Below, in pieces: positions 1-9,717 of a DNA stretch of 64,000 nt (within the stretch, counting starts at the first letter, position 1; each line of letters starts with the position of its first letter). The position numbers and the translations under genes are program-made. Source of the DNA: Martinezella dioscoreae (GTDB taxonomy: Bacteria; Pseudomonadota; Alphaproteobacteria; Rhizobiales; Rhizobiaceae); contig NZ_BLAJ01000002.1 of NCBI RefSeq assembly GCF_009176305.1, positions 1,054,001-1,118,000 on the forward strand, given 5' to 3'. A model generated the notes under the pieces. It did not search any database. It saw only the letters and a list, made by a program, of their open reading frames with translations, and was not told the DNA's origin.

Positions 1-1090
1 AATAGGAAGGCAGGCGCTCGAGCACGGCATTCTCCCAGATCGCCATTTCGCCGATGGCACCATCACGGTTTCGGTCTTCCGGAATGCGCCCGATGCCAGC
101 CTCGATAATCGCGGCAACGTCGAGATCGCCGACTGGCTTGCCGAACAGAAGAAGCTCGCCGGATGTGCGGTTCGACATGCCGGACAGAATTTGCCCCAAG
201 GTCGCCTGACCGTTGCCCGATACGCCGATGATCCCCAGAACCTCGCCGGCCCGGACATGGAAGCTGATCTTTTTCAACCGTTCGACGCCACCGGTCTTGA
301 CGATGATATCGCGAGCTTCGAGCACGATGTCGCCCGGCGTCGACGCTTCGCGGGTCGGGCGTGTGACGCGATGTCCGACCATCAGCTCCGCAAGCTCGGC
401 CTTGCTGGTCTGAGATGCCTGTCTTTCGGCGGCGACCTTGCCGCCGCGCAGGACGACGATACGATCGGCCGTGGCCATGACTTCATCGAGCTTGTGCGAA
501 ATGAAGATCAAGGACAGGCCTTGTGCGGCCATCTGTTTCAGCGTCGAAAAGAGCTTTTCTGCCTCGATCTGGGTGAGAACGGCGGTCGGCTCGTCGAGGA
601 TCAGGATGCGCGCATCGTTGTAGAGCGCTTTCAGGATTTCCACCCGCTGCTGCTCACCGACCGAGAGATCGCCGAGGCGGGCATCCGGATCGACTTTCAA
701 GCCGAAGCGTTCGGCAATCGCCAGAAGCTTGTTGCGGGCCGCTGCCGTTTGGGACTTGAGCGACCAAAGTCCCTCCGTGCCCGTCATGATGTTTTCCAGC
801 ACAGTCAGGTTCGGCGCGAGCGAGAAATGCTGATGCACCATGCCGACGCCGGCCCGGATCGCCGCGCGCGGCTTGCCCTGCGGCAATTCCACATTATCGA
901 TCAGGATGCGACCGGCATCGGGCACATAGTGCCCGAAGAGGATGCTCATCAGCGTCGTCTTGCCGGCACCGTTCTCGCCGAGCAGGGCAACGATCTCACC
1001 CTTTGCTAGAGACAGCGAAATATTGTCATTGGCAATCGTGCTGCCGAAGCGTTTGCTGACACCTTCGATGGAAAGGACAGAGATGGTCAT
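1..1090 (-). CDS. ABC transporter ATP-binding protein, BMP/nucleoside type (partial)
   Basis: Cytoplasmic ATPase of a simple-sugar/nucleoside-type importer. Read on the minus strand from the ATG at 1090 it begins MTISVLSIEGVSKRF. The first nucleotide-binding domain is complete: Walker A GENGAGKTT near residue 38, signature LSVGEQQR, Walker B ILILDEPTAVL. A second domain has begun (VLEARDIIVKT onward), so this is the duplicated-ATPase type seen in RbsA/YufO-like proteins. The frame is open to base 1, so the C-terminal part and probably the permease genes lie outside the window. Its start overlaps the amidase stop by 4 bp (ATGA), which implies translational coupling. The neighbouring BMP binding protein makes a nucleoside-type system likely; the substrate is unknown. 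Confidence 0.9.
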   Translation of the reverse strand, partial: MTISVLSIEGVSKRFGSTIANDNISLSLAKGEIVALLGENGAGKTTLMSILFGHYVPDAGRILIDNVELPQGKPRAAIRAGVGMVHQHFSLAPNLTVLENIMTGTEGLWSLKSQTAAARNKLLAIAERFGLKVDPDARLGDLSVGEQQRVEILKALYNDARILILDEPTAVLTQIEAEKLFSTLKQMAAQGLSLIFISHKLDEVMATADRIVVLRGGKVAAERQASQTSKAELAELMVGHRVTRPTREASTPGDIVLEARDIIVKTGGVERLKKISFHVRAGEVLGIIGVSGNGQATLGQILSGMSNRTSGELLLFGKPVGDLDVAAIIEAGIGRIPEDRNRDGAIGEMAIWENAVLERLPSY

Positions 1091-2511
1091 GCCGGAAAGC
1101 CTGCAATCGGGTAGCGCTGCAGCCAACGTTGCTCAGCCTCGAGCGCGGATGCAAGCTGCAGCAACAGCTTATCCTCACCCATGGGGGCCATCAGTTGGAC
1201 CGGCAGCGGCAATCCTTCCGCATCCTCGCCGAAGGGAAGTGTGATGGCCGGAAAACCGGAAATGTTGGCGAGCGCGGCAAGAGGGGCAAAGGACGTCATG
1301 CGCTCGAGGTGCAATTGAGTGTCCGAATGATCCGTCGGAAAGGATCCGATGGGTGGCGGTGCCGAAGCGAGCATCGGCATGACGATGACGTCGACCCTGT
1401 CGAAGATCTCCCACAGAATGCGGCTAGCCTTCACGGCGCCATTGACGGAGCTCCAAAGGGTGGTTGCCCGCATGGCGCGCCCGCGCATGATGAAGGCTTG
1501 CGTCATCGTCTCGGCGAGACGCGTGTCCAGTTCGAGATCATCAATCAGGTGGGCGATATTGACGGAAATGATATCACCAAAAGCGCGGCTGCTGGCCTGA
1601 ACGGCGCTTTCCATCTCGTCCCAACGGATGGATATCTGCTCGTTTCCCCGGCTTTCGAGGAAACTGGCCGCTGCTTCCACCGCTTGGGCCCGATCCTGGT
1701 CGATTGCGTAACGCTGGCCAGTGTCTGCAAGGAGACCAATGCGAAGCTTACCCGTTTTGGGCGGGAGTTGAGCGATATCCGCGTATGGCCCTCTTGTCTT
1801 TCCCCGGACAACATCGAAGATTTGTGCGGTGTCGCGAACTGAGCGGGTGACCGCAAGTTCGCTGGCGATCCCGCCGAGATGATTGCCGAAGGAGGGGCCG
1901 GCGGGCACGGCGCCGCGTGTCGGCTTCAGTCCGACAAGGCCGCAGCAGGCAGCCGGCACGCGGATCGAGCCGCCCGCGTCCGTCGCATGCGCGATCGCAA
2001 CGATACCGGCTGCGACTGCGGCCGCGGCACCACCCGACGAGCCGCCGGCAGTTCTGACAGGATTCAACGGGTTTCGGCAGATCGGACCGATTGCCGGTTC
2101 GGATGCGAGTGAGAAGCCGAATTCCGGACTGGTGGTCAAGCCGAAGGCGCAGAGACCGGCATCGCGAAAGCGCTCTGCCAAATCGCTGTCCGCGCCTTGA
2201 CCCGTGCGGCCGAAGAGGCGCGAGCCTGCCGTCACCGGCAGCCCCTGGAAGGGGCCGCCGAGATTTTTGGCGACCGTCGGTACGCCGGCAAAGGCGCGCT
2301 GCGCAAAGCGCTCGGGATACGCCGATGCTTCCTGATCCAGGGCGTGTGCTGCCGCGAGCCCGGCTTCAGGATTGACATAGGTAATGGCGCCAAGCTCATC
2401 TTTCATGGCGCAGGCGGCAAGCGCCGCCTGCATGGCATCCACACAGGTAAGCTTGCCGGACTTGATCGCGCCGGCCAGCTCCGTGGCGTCAGTAAATGAA
2501 GGTCTGGTCAT
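1087..2511 (-). CDS. amidase (amidase-signature family, GatA/AtzE-like)
   Basis: Predicted 474-residue hydrolase of carbon-nitrogen amide bonds using the Ser-cisSer-Lys triad. The visible motifs fit: the Lys in GVPTVAKNLGG near residue 80, the glycine/serine-rich GGSSGGAAAAV, and DAGGSIRVPAACCGLVG carrying the nucleophile. Length is normal for a stand-alone amidase. It lies inside an ABC operon between the binding protein (15 bp upstream) and the ATPase (4-bp overlap), so its substrate is probably the imported compound or a derivative of it, such as an amide of a purine- or ureide-like molecule. It is not a GatA of the transamidosome by context, because no gatB or gatC is nearby. The family call is firm and the substrate is open. 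Confidence 0.88.
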   Translation of the reverse strand: MTRPSFTDATELAGAIKSGKLTCVDAMQAALAACAMKDELGAITYVNPEAGLAAAHALDQEASAYPERFAQRAFAGVPTVAKNLGGPFQGLPVTAGSRLFGRTGQGADSDLAERFRDAGLCAFGLTTSPEFGFSLASEPAIGPICRNPLNPVRTAGGSSGGAAAAVAAGIVAIAHATDAGGSIRVPAACCGLVGLKPTRGAVPAGPSFGNHLGGIASELAVTRSVRDTAQIFDVVRGKTRGPYADIAQLPPKTGKLRIGLLADTGQRYAIDQDRAQAVEAAASFLESRGNEQISIRWDEMESAVQASSRAFGDIISVNIAHLIDDLELDTRLAETMTQAFIMRGRAMRATTLWSSVNGAVKASRILWEIFDRVDVIVMPMLASAPPPIGSFPTDHSDTQLHLERMTSFAPLAALANISGFPAITLPFGEDAEGLPLPVQLMAPMGEDKLLLQLASALEAEQRWLQRYPIAGFPA

Positions 2512-2526
2512 GATCGAGCCGAAGGA

Positions 2527-3513
2527 TTACTTCGGCTGATCCGCTACCTTCGGCACTTCGAAGCTGCCGGCCTTGATGTCGGCGCGGACCTTCTCCATTG
2601 CAGCTTCGGCCTCTGCTGGTGCTGTGCCCTTCACATAGACGATATCGCTGCCGCCTTCCTTCATGAGACCGTAGGCCGTGTAGTTGCGGCCAACCGGCTT
2701 GCCGGCAGCGACGTCGGCGATCGCCGCATTGAGAATGGGGCGGAAGTACCACATGGCATTGGCGAAAACGGTGTCGGGATAGCGCGGCGTGTAATCGATC
2801 AGCGATCCCACTGATTTGATATGCCGCTCCTTGGCGGCATCAGCCGTGCCGATGCGCTCACCGAAGAGCACGTCGGCACCGGCGTCGATCTGCGCGAGAC
2901 CGGCTTCACGCGCCTTCGGCGGGTCGAAGAAGGTGCCGATGAAGGAGACGAGGTGCTTGCAATCGGGGTTGACCGCTTTGACGCCCGCGGCAAAGGCATT
3001 GATCAGCATGTTGACTTCGGGAATCGGGATGGCGCCGACGGAGCCGACGACGTTCGACTTGGTCATCTTGCCCGCCAGCATACCGGCGAGATAGGCGCCG
3101 TCATAGTTCCAGGTGCCGAAGACGCCGAAATTGCTCCCGGCAGCCTCGCCGCTGGACCCGAGAACGAAAGCCGTATCCGGATAGTCGGCAGCAACCTGGC
3201 GCGCTTCCTTCTCTACAGCATAGGCCTCGCCGATGATCAGCTTGTTGCCCTGTTCGGCATATTCGCGCATGGCACGCGGATAGTCCGTGCCCGAAACGCC
3301 TTCGGAAAAGACATATTCGATAACGCCTTCCTTGGCGGCATCCTGAAGCGCCTTGTGAAGACAGGAATTCCAGGCGTTTTCGACCGGCGAGGCATGAATG
3401 CCTGCGACCTTGAGCGGCGCTGCGGCGCGGGCGGCTGGCGCAAGAGCGCTGACGCCGAGCGCGATGCCGGATGCGATGACAGCGCGGCGTGACAGTATGA
3501 TTTCATTGGTCAT
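2527..3513 (-). CDS. BMP-family (PnrA-like) ABC substrate-binding protein
   Basis: Periplasmic binding protein of 328 residues, first gene of the operon. The N-terminus has a twin-arginine-style signal (LSRRAVIASG, then a hydrophobic stretch ending in APAARAA). The mature part carries BMP-family features: GIHASPVENAWN, YVFSEGVSGTDYPRAMREYAEQG and FGVFGTWNYDGAYLAGMLAGKM. Known BMP proteins bind nucleosides, purines or autoinducer-like ligands. An AGGGGAAC ribosome-binding site precedes the ATG, and a near-consensus sigma-70 promoter lies just upstream. Its partners are the amidase and the ATPase downstream. Confidence 0.9.
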   Translation of the reverse strand: MTNEIILSRRAVIASGIALGVSALAPAARAAAPLKVAGIHASPVENAWNSCLHKALQDAAKEGVIEYVFSEGVSGTDYPRAMREYAEQGNKLIIGEAYAVEKEARQVAADYPDTAFVLGSSGEAAGSNFGVFGTWNYDGAYLAGMLAGKMTKSNVVGSVGAIPIPEVNMLINAFAAGVKAVNPDCKHLVSFIGTFFDPPKAREAGLAQIDAGADVLFGERIGTADAAKERHIKSVGSLIDYTPRYPDTVFANAMWYFRPILNAAIADVAAGKPVGRNYTAYGLMKEGGSDIVYVKGTAPAEAEAAMEKVRADIKAGSFEVPKVADQPK

Positions 3514-3549
3514 TTTTCAGTTCCCCTGGTTTTTGATCGTTTGGTAAAA

Positions 3550-3578
3550 ATCATAGGAGGGGGCTAAAAAAGTGTCAA
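3550..3578 (-). promoter_or_regulatory. sigma-70-type promoter for the BMP/amidase operon
   Basis: On the minus strand TTGACA (plus-strand 3573-3578) and TATGAT (3550-3555) are separated by exactly 17 bp. Transcription would start near 3543, giving a leader of about 30 nt before the BMP gene. Confidence 0.75.
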
Positions 3579-3711
3579 GCAATTGGCGTGCTTAAATAAT
3601 ATGCGAGAGCGCTCGAAATCTACTCGTCGCTTACAGCATTAGATAGCCCGAGCGGGTATTCAATTGTTTTTCGGGCGACCACCGTTTGTGGTCTGGCGAG
3701 CAAGCATGATG

Positions 3712-4293
3712 TCAAGCTGCAATACGGTCGATCATATGTGCAATGGCTGCGCGATAGCGATCCGCATCACCCCCCGCATCGATGGCGAGGGCGGCGCGAT
3801 CGAAGGCCGCTGAGAGAATGTCGGCGAGGGCCTCAACGGCGATATCCGACCCCTGCCCACGACTGAGCGCTGCTTCCAGACCATGTTTCAGTGTAAGGGT
3901 AGTGGTTTCCTCATCCAGTTGCTTCATATCGACAAAACCAAGCACAGTCGGTCCTTCAATCAGCAGAAGTCGCGTGCGGCCGACAACCCGCATTGCATCG
4001 AGATAGGCATTGCTGCCGGCGATCAGGGCGGCGCGGGGCGCAAGATGATCAGGGGTTGCCTTCTCTATGGCGCGGGTCACCGCCAGAGCTTCCTCTGTGA
4101 CAACTGCGCGAAACAGCGCACGCTTGTCCTCGAAATGATGATAGAGCGCGCCGCGCGTGATGCCGGCGGCGGCCACGATCTCCGGCGTCGAGGTCTCGGC
4201 ATAGCCCTTTTCCACGAATAGGGCGCGGGCAGCCGCGATGAGTGCAGCCTTGGTCTTTTCGGTTCTCTCACGGTTTGAGCGTGGATCTTGCAT
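3712..4293 (-). CDS. TetR-family transcriptional regulator
   Basis: Regulator of 193 residues starting MQDPRSNRERTEKTKAAL. The start at 4293 is preferred over upstream in-frame ATGs because the TetR helix-turn-helix begins right there: ALFVEKGYAETSTPEIVAAAGITRGALYHHFEDKRALF at about residues 24-60. Typical TetR repressors have this length. It is divergent from a VOC-family gene and shares with it a 69-bp intergenic region containing an ATACA-N7-TGTAT dyad, so autoregulation and control of the VOC gene are the simplest reading. It could also act on the BMP operon, whose promoter follows its 3' end. The ligand is unknown. Confidence 0.88.
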   Translation of the reverse strand: MQDPRSNRERTEKTKAALIAAARALFVEKGYAETSTPEIVAAAGITRGALYHHFEDKRALFRAVVTEEALAVTRAIEKATPDHLAPRAALIAGSNAYLDAMRVVGRTRLLLIEGPTVLGFVDMKQLDEETTTLTLKHGLEAALSRGQGSDIAVEALADILSAAFDRAALAIDAGGDADRYRAAIAHMIDRIAA

Positions 4294-4321
4294 GCATGCA
4301 GCCTGTATGTCATTCGAAATA

Positions 4322-4338
4322 ATACAGACAGATTGTAT
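4322..4338. promoter_or_regulatory. candidate TetR operator
   Basis: ATACAgacagatTGTAT, a perfect 5-bp inverted repeat with a 7-bp spacer, lies between the divergent TetR and VOC starts, 24 bp before the VOC ATG. GTATGTC occurs again at 4304-4310. Size and position fit a TetR operator. Confidence 0.5.
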
Positions 4339-4362
4339 GTCTTTTGAGGGAGGAAGTGAAGC

Positions 4363-4764
4363 ATGAAGGTAACGAGCTATTATCCGGTGATCATGACTGA
4401 GCGCGTCGAGGAAACCGCTGCCTTTTACGTGAAGCATTTCGGCTTCCAGGAGAGTTTCACCAGTGATTGGTACGTCCATCTGCAGTCGGCTGAGGACAGC
4501 GCTGTCAATCTCGCTATTCTGAATGGGCAGCATGAGACAATTCCGCGGCAGGGGCGCGGTAAGGTCGCAGGCTTATTGCTCAACTTTGAAGTGGATGATG
4601 TCGATGCCGTTCATGGGCGCTTGCGGGCGGCCGGCTTGCCGATTCTGCTTGCCATCCGCGACGAGGATTTCGGTCAGCGTCATTTCATCACGTCCGATCC
4701 GAACGGCGTCTTGATCGACATCATCAAGCCGATACCGCCAAGTGCGGAGTTCGCATCTCTCTAG
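4363..4764 (+). CDS. VOC-family (glyoxalase/bleomycin-resistance fold) protein
   Basis: Predicted 133-residue cytoplasmic protein with a vicinal-oxygen-chelate fold. Visible features are the opening [24 protein letters not shown], a central [17 protein letters not shown] and the terminal [16 protein letters not shown], the usual second beta-alpha-beta repeat of these proteins. A GAGGGAGGAAG ribosome-binding site precedes the ATG. Such proteins act as lyases, dioxygenases or antibiotic-sequestering proteins; the metal-ligand set is not clear enough here to choose. Divergence from a TetR gene suggests induction by a small, perhaps toxic, compound. Confidence 0.8.
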   Translation: MKVTSYYPVIMTERVEETAAFYVKHFGFQESFTSDWYVHLQSAEDSAVNLAILNGQHETIPRQGRGKVAGLLLNFEVDDVDAVHGRLRAAGLPILLAIRDEDFGQRHFITSDPNGVLIDIIKPIPPSAEFASL

Positions 4765-4910
4765 GCCGAGCATGCACTTCCGCACGATCGTTAAGGTGCT
4801 GGGCGCAATCGATAAAATCGAGCGATACAACTCTATCTTTGATTAACTAGGTCGCTTCACCCAATATTTCGGTTTTCATGCGACAAAGCGGGCCAGAGGT
4901 AAGGTGACCC

Positions 4911-5117
4911 ATGCAAGAGCTCCCGGTTTCGTCAAAAATCATCAAATCAGTCTATTTCCGCCCGGATGATGGACGGCTTTACATCCGCTTCAAGAACGGT
5001 GAAGAACGTCAATTCACCGGCGTTCCGCAGAAGGCGGCGATCGCCATGGTGAAAGCGCCGTCGCCCGGCCAGCACTATATCGAGCATATCCGCACGCAGT
5101 TCGAACGCGTCGCTTGA
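4911..5117 (+). CDS. KTSC-domain protein
   Basis: Small 68-residue protein consisting of a single KTSC domain: SSKIIKSVYFRPDDGRLYIRF, then FTGVPQKAAIAMV and GQHYIEHIRTQFE. KTSC domains occur alone or fused to nucleic-acid-processing enzymes, and their biochemical role is not settled. The ribosome-binding site is AGGTAAGG. It stands alone, 146 bp after the VOC gene. Confidence 0.75.
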   Translation: MQELPVSSKIIKSVYFRPDDGRLYIRFKNGEERQFTGVPQKAAIAMVKAPSPGQHYIEHIRTQFERVA

Positions 5118-5197
5118 GGCGAAGGCCGCACGGCTGACGCCCGCTTGGCAGAAGGGATTTGCGGTGCTGCCATTTGAATTCTGTGGGCAGGATGTGC

Positions 5198-5221
5198 TTT
5201 ATCAATCAGCGCATTGATAAA
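5198..5221. promoter_or_regulatory. candidate operator upstream of the MFS carrier
   Basis: Perfect 9-bp inverted repeat TTTATCAAT / ATTGATAAA with a 6-bp spacer (cagcgc), ending 55 bp before the MFS start. A further ATATCAAT half-like site follows at about 5240. It could be an operator for an unlinked regulator or an mRNA hairpin. Confidence 0.45.
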
Positions 5222-5275
5222 CGCTTAGTTGCGCTATCTATATCAATCACAAACATCTTTCAGGGAGGAAGAGGC

Positions 5276-6586
5276 GTGGTTGATGAAAAGCAGCTTATAT
5301 CCAAGATCACCTGGAGGCTTATGCCCTTTCTGGGCATTCTCTATCTGATCGCCTATATCGATCGCCAGAATGTCAGCTACGCGAAGCTTCAGATGGTCGA
5401 TGCGCTCGGCATGAGCGAATATGCCTATGGTCTCGGCGCCTCGCTGTTCTTCATCGGCTATTTCATCTTCGAGGTGCCGAGCAACCTGCTTCTGGACAGG
5501 TTCGGAGCCAGCAGGTGGTTTGCGCGCATTCTGATCTCCTGGGGCGCGGTCACGGTCGCGCTTGCCTATACGCAGAATGCGACCATGTTCTATATTCTTC
5601 GCTTCCTGCTAGGCGCTTGCGAGGCCGGATTTTTTCCAGGCGTACTTTATCTGCTAACCCTTTGGTATCCTTCGGCCTATCGCGGCACGATGGTCGGGCT
5701 TTTCATGATCTTCAGCGCCTTCGCCAATGCGATCGGCGCGCCACTTGGTGGCGTGCTGCTGGACCTGAACGGCCTTTATGGTATTGCCGGCTGGCAATGG
5801 GTCTTCCTGGTGACCGGTATCCCAGCCATTATTGCCGGCTTCATAACCCTGTTTTACCTGCCGGATCTGCCATCCAAAGCGACGTTCCTCGACGATACGG
5901 AAAAGAACTGGCTGAAGGACCGGCTCGAGGTGGAAAATTCCGGGATGGAGCAGAACGCCGCCGACGGCTTCAAGGCGCTCGTCAATCCGCGCGTGCTGCT
6001 GATGGCGCTTTGCTATATCGGTTTCCCGCTCGCCGCCTATGGACTTAGCTACTGGCTGCCGACGATCGTCAAGAATTTCGGCGTCAGCAACACGACGAAC
6101 GGTTTCCTGAACATTATCCCGTGGATTCTCGTCGCCATCGCTCTGTATGCCGTCCCGCGTACAGCGGACAAGGCGGAGTCCAAGACGCCCTATATCGTCA
6201 TTCCCGCGCTGGTCGGCGCCGTAAGCCTGGTATTATCTGCCGTTATTCCCGACCATACGCTGCAGTTTGTTTTCCTCTCCATTGCGGCGGCCGGCATCTT
6301 CGCGGGTCAGCCGGTGTTCTGGAGCTTGCCGTCGCGCTTCCTACAGGGAGCGGGTGCGGCAGCGGGCCTTGCTGCCATCAATTCAGTTGGCAATCTCGGC
6401 GGCTTCATCGCTCAGAACGTCGTGCCCTGGATCAAGGATTCCACGGGAAGCACGATCGCGCCGATGTTCTTCTTGGCCGCCTGCCTTCTGATTGCGGTGC
6501 TGTTGGTCCTTGTGATCGGACGCATGATACCGCGCACACCCCGGCCGGAAGATCTTGGCAATCCTAACGCAGCCCGCGTGAAATGA
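5276..6586 (+). CDS. MFS transporter, anion:cation symporter (ACS) family
   Basis: Inner-membrane carrier of 436 residues with about 12 transmembrane segments. I chose the GTG at 5276 (VVDEKQLISKITWRLMPF) because a strong AGGGAGGAAGAGG lies just before it and the ACS family starts at this point; the 39 residues possible upstream are hydrophilic and unrelated. ACS hallmarks are LYLIAYIDRQNVSYAKLQM in segment 1 and EVPSNLLLDRFGASRWFARI between segments 2 and 3. Known members carry organic anions such as tartrate, phthalate, hexuronates or 4-hydroxyphenylacetate. The gene is monocistronic, with a palindrome upstream and a clear terminator downstream; the adjacent dehydratase gene could indicate a sugar-acid substrate. 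Confidence 0.88.
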   Translation: MVDEKQLISKITWRLMPFLGILYLIAYIDRQNVSYAKLQMVDALGMSEYAYGLGASLFFIGYFIFEVPSNLLLDRFGASRWFARILISWGAVTVALAYTQNATMFYILRFLLGACEAGFFPGVLYLLTLWYPSAYRGTMVGLFMIFSAFANAIGAPLGGVLLDLNGLYGIAGWQWVFLVTGIPAIIAGFITLFYLPDLPSKATFLDDTEKNWLKDRLEVENSGMEQNAADGFKALVNPRVLLMALCYIGFPLAAYGLSYWLPTIVKNFGVSNTTNGFLNIIPWILVAIALYAVPRTADKAESKTPYIVIPALVGAVSLVLSAVIPDHTLQFVFLSIAAAGIFAGQPVFWSLPSRFLQGAGAAAGLAAINSVGNLGGFIAQNVVPWIKDSTGSTIAPMFFLAACLLIAVLLVLVIGRMIPRTPRPEDLGNPNAARVK

Positions 6587-6623
6587 TTGCGCTCATGCTC
6601 GCAAAAGCATCCGCCAAATGAGA

Positions 6624-6654
6624 GGGGCGGCCTGATGGCCGCCCCAATTTTTTT
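6624..6654 (+). terminator. intrinsic terminator
   Basis: Perfect 9-bp GGGGCGGCC / GGCCGCCCC stem with a TGAT loop, followed by seven T residues, 38 bp after the MFS stop codon. It also faces the end of the convergent dehydratase gene. Confidence 0.9.
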
Positions 6655-6671
6655 AGGTGCTGATATCAAGC

Positions 6672-7859
6672 TCACGCAAAGGCGTAGGAACCATCCGGAC
6701 GCTTGGGCACGCGCCGCTGCCAATGGATATAACCTTCCTCTTCCATGGCCTTTTCGTCCATCTCGACGCCCCAGCCGGGCCGATCGGGTCTAAGCTCGAG
6801 ATAACCGTCCTTCGGCAGATAGGGGTCGACGACATAGCGGGTTTCGCCTTGTCGCTGTTCGACTTCGTTGCCGCCATAGACGTAGGCCTGACCCTTCGGC
6901 AGCCGGTATTCGAGTATCCGAAAGTTCTGTGCGGCGGCCGAGAAATGCACGTTGACGGCGGTTGCGAGCGGTCCCATCGGGTTGTGTGGGGCAACACCGA
7001 CGAAATGCGCTTCGGCGATCGTCGCGATGCGCCGCATCTCGCTGATGCCGCCGACGACGCAGATGTCGGGCTGGATCAGGTCGGCGCCCTTGACCTGCAG
7101 CAGGCGCAGAAACTCGTTGCGATTATAGAGGGATTCGCCGGTCGCGAGCACGCAATTGAGGCCTTGTTTCAGCTCACCCCACATCTCGATGTTTTCGGGC
7201 CGGAGCGGCTCTTCATAGAAAAGCGGATCATAAGGAGCCAGCGCATTGCCGAGCTGGCGGGCGGCGACCGGCTCGAAGATTTTCGCATGGGCGTCGAAGG
7301 CGATCTCATAGTCGTCGCGCACGGTCTCGCGCAGCGAACGGAAATAGTCGGCCGATGCCTTGACGACATTGCCCCAGCGATGGGCGTGCATGTCGATGCG
7401 CCATGGGCTGAGCTTGAAGGCGGTAAAGCCCCATTCGGCGTTCAGACGGTCGAGCTCATCGCGCGCAGCCGGCGCATCCGGAGCGGTATAGACGCCGGCA
7501 TAGACCTTGATGCGATCGCGCACCGCGCCGCCGAGCAGCTTGTAGACCGGAACGTTGAGGGCCTTGGCCGAGAGATCCCAGAGGCAGTGATCGAGCGCGG
7601 AAATCGCCGAAAGGCCAAGCGCGCCCGGCGGGAAGCGGCTCTGCTGGATCAGCAGGTTGACGAGATAGTCGATCCGGCTTGGATCCTGGCCGGCGAGGAA
7701 ACCGTAGAGATAGTCGAGAATCGGCGGCAGTGCCAAATCGGGGCCGTGATTGTAGCACTCGCCCCAGCCCGTCAGTCCATCGTCCGTATCCAGCGCCACG
7801 ATGACGCGCGGACGATCCTTGTCGCGGGTCACGAATACCCGCATGCGGTCGATCTTCAT
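6672..7859 (-). CDS. enolase-superfamily (mandelate racemase/DgoD-like) sugar-acid dehydratase
   Basis: Enzyme of 395 residues expected to abstract the proton alpha to a carboxylate and dehydrate an aldonate or aldarate. Superfamily features are the N-terminal capping domain (GLTGWGECYNHGP), three acidic metal-ligand positions in AFDAHAK, YEEPL and ATGES, and a catalytic-type His in VAPHNPMGP. The last is the DgoD/mannonate-dehydratase style rather than the Lys-X-Lys racemase style. It is the last gene of the peptide-type ABC operon, 129 bp after the ATPase, and the divergent arm carries a DapA/KDG-type aldolase, the usual next step after a dehydratase. The substrate is not determined (galactonate-like, gluconate-like or a uronate derivative). 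Confidence 0.85.
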   Translation of the reverse strand: MKIDRMRVFVTRDKDRPRVIVALDTDDGLTGWGECYNHGPDLALPPILDYLYGFLAGQDPSRIDYLVNLLIQQSRFPPGALGLSAISALDHCLWDLSAKALNVPVYKLLGGAVRDRIKVYAGVYTAPDAPAARDELDRLNAEWGFTAFKLSPWRIDMHAHRWGNVVKASADYFRSLRETVRDDYEIAFDAHAKIFEPVAARQLGNALAPYDPLFYEEPLRPENIEMWGELKQGLNCVLATGESLYNRNEFLRLLQVKGADLIQPDICVVGGISEMRRIATIAEAHFVGVAPHNPMGPLATAVNVHFSAAAQNFRILEYRLPKGQAYVYGGNEVEQRQGETRYVVDPYLPKDGYLELRPDRPGWGVEMDEKAMEEEGYIHWQRRVPKRPDGSYAFA

Positions 7860-7988
7860 CTTATCTTCCTTCTATCGATTGACATGAATGCGGCATGGGA
7901 GCTGCCGCAGGTGGGGAAATCATTGCGCGCATCGCGGGGAAGCCTGGCTCGTGGAAAATGGGCGTTGCAGCGTTGTCGAGGGAAGGCA

Positions 7989-9710
<1,722 letters not shown>

Positions 9711-9717
9711 GCCCGCC

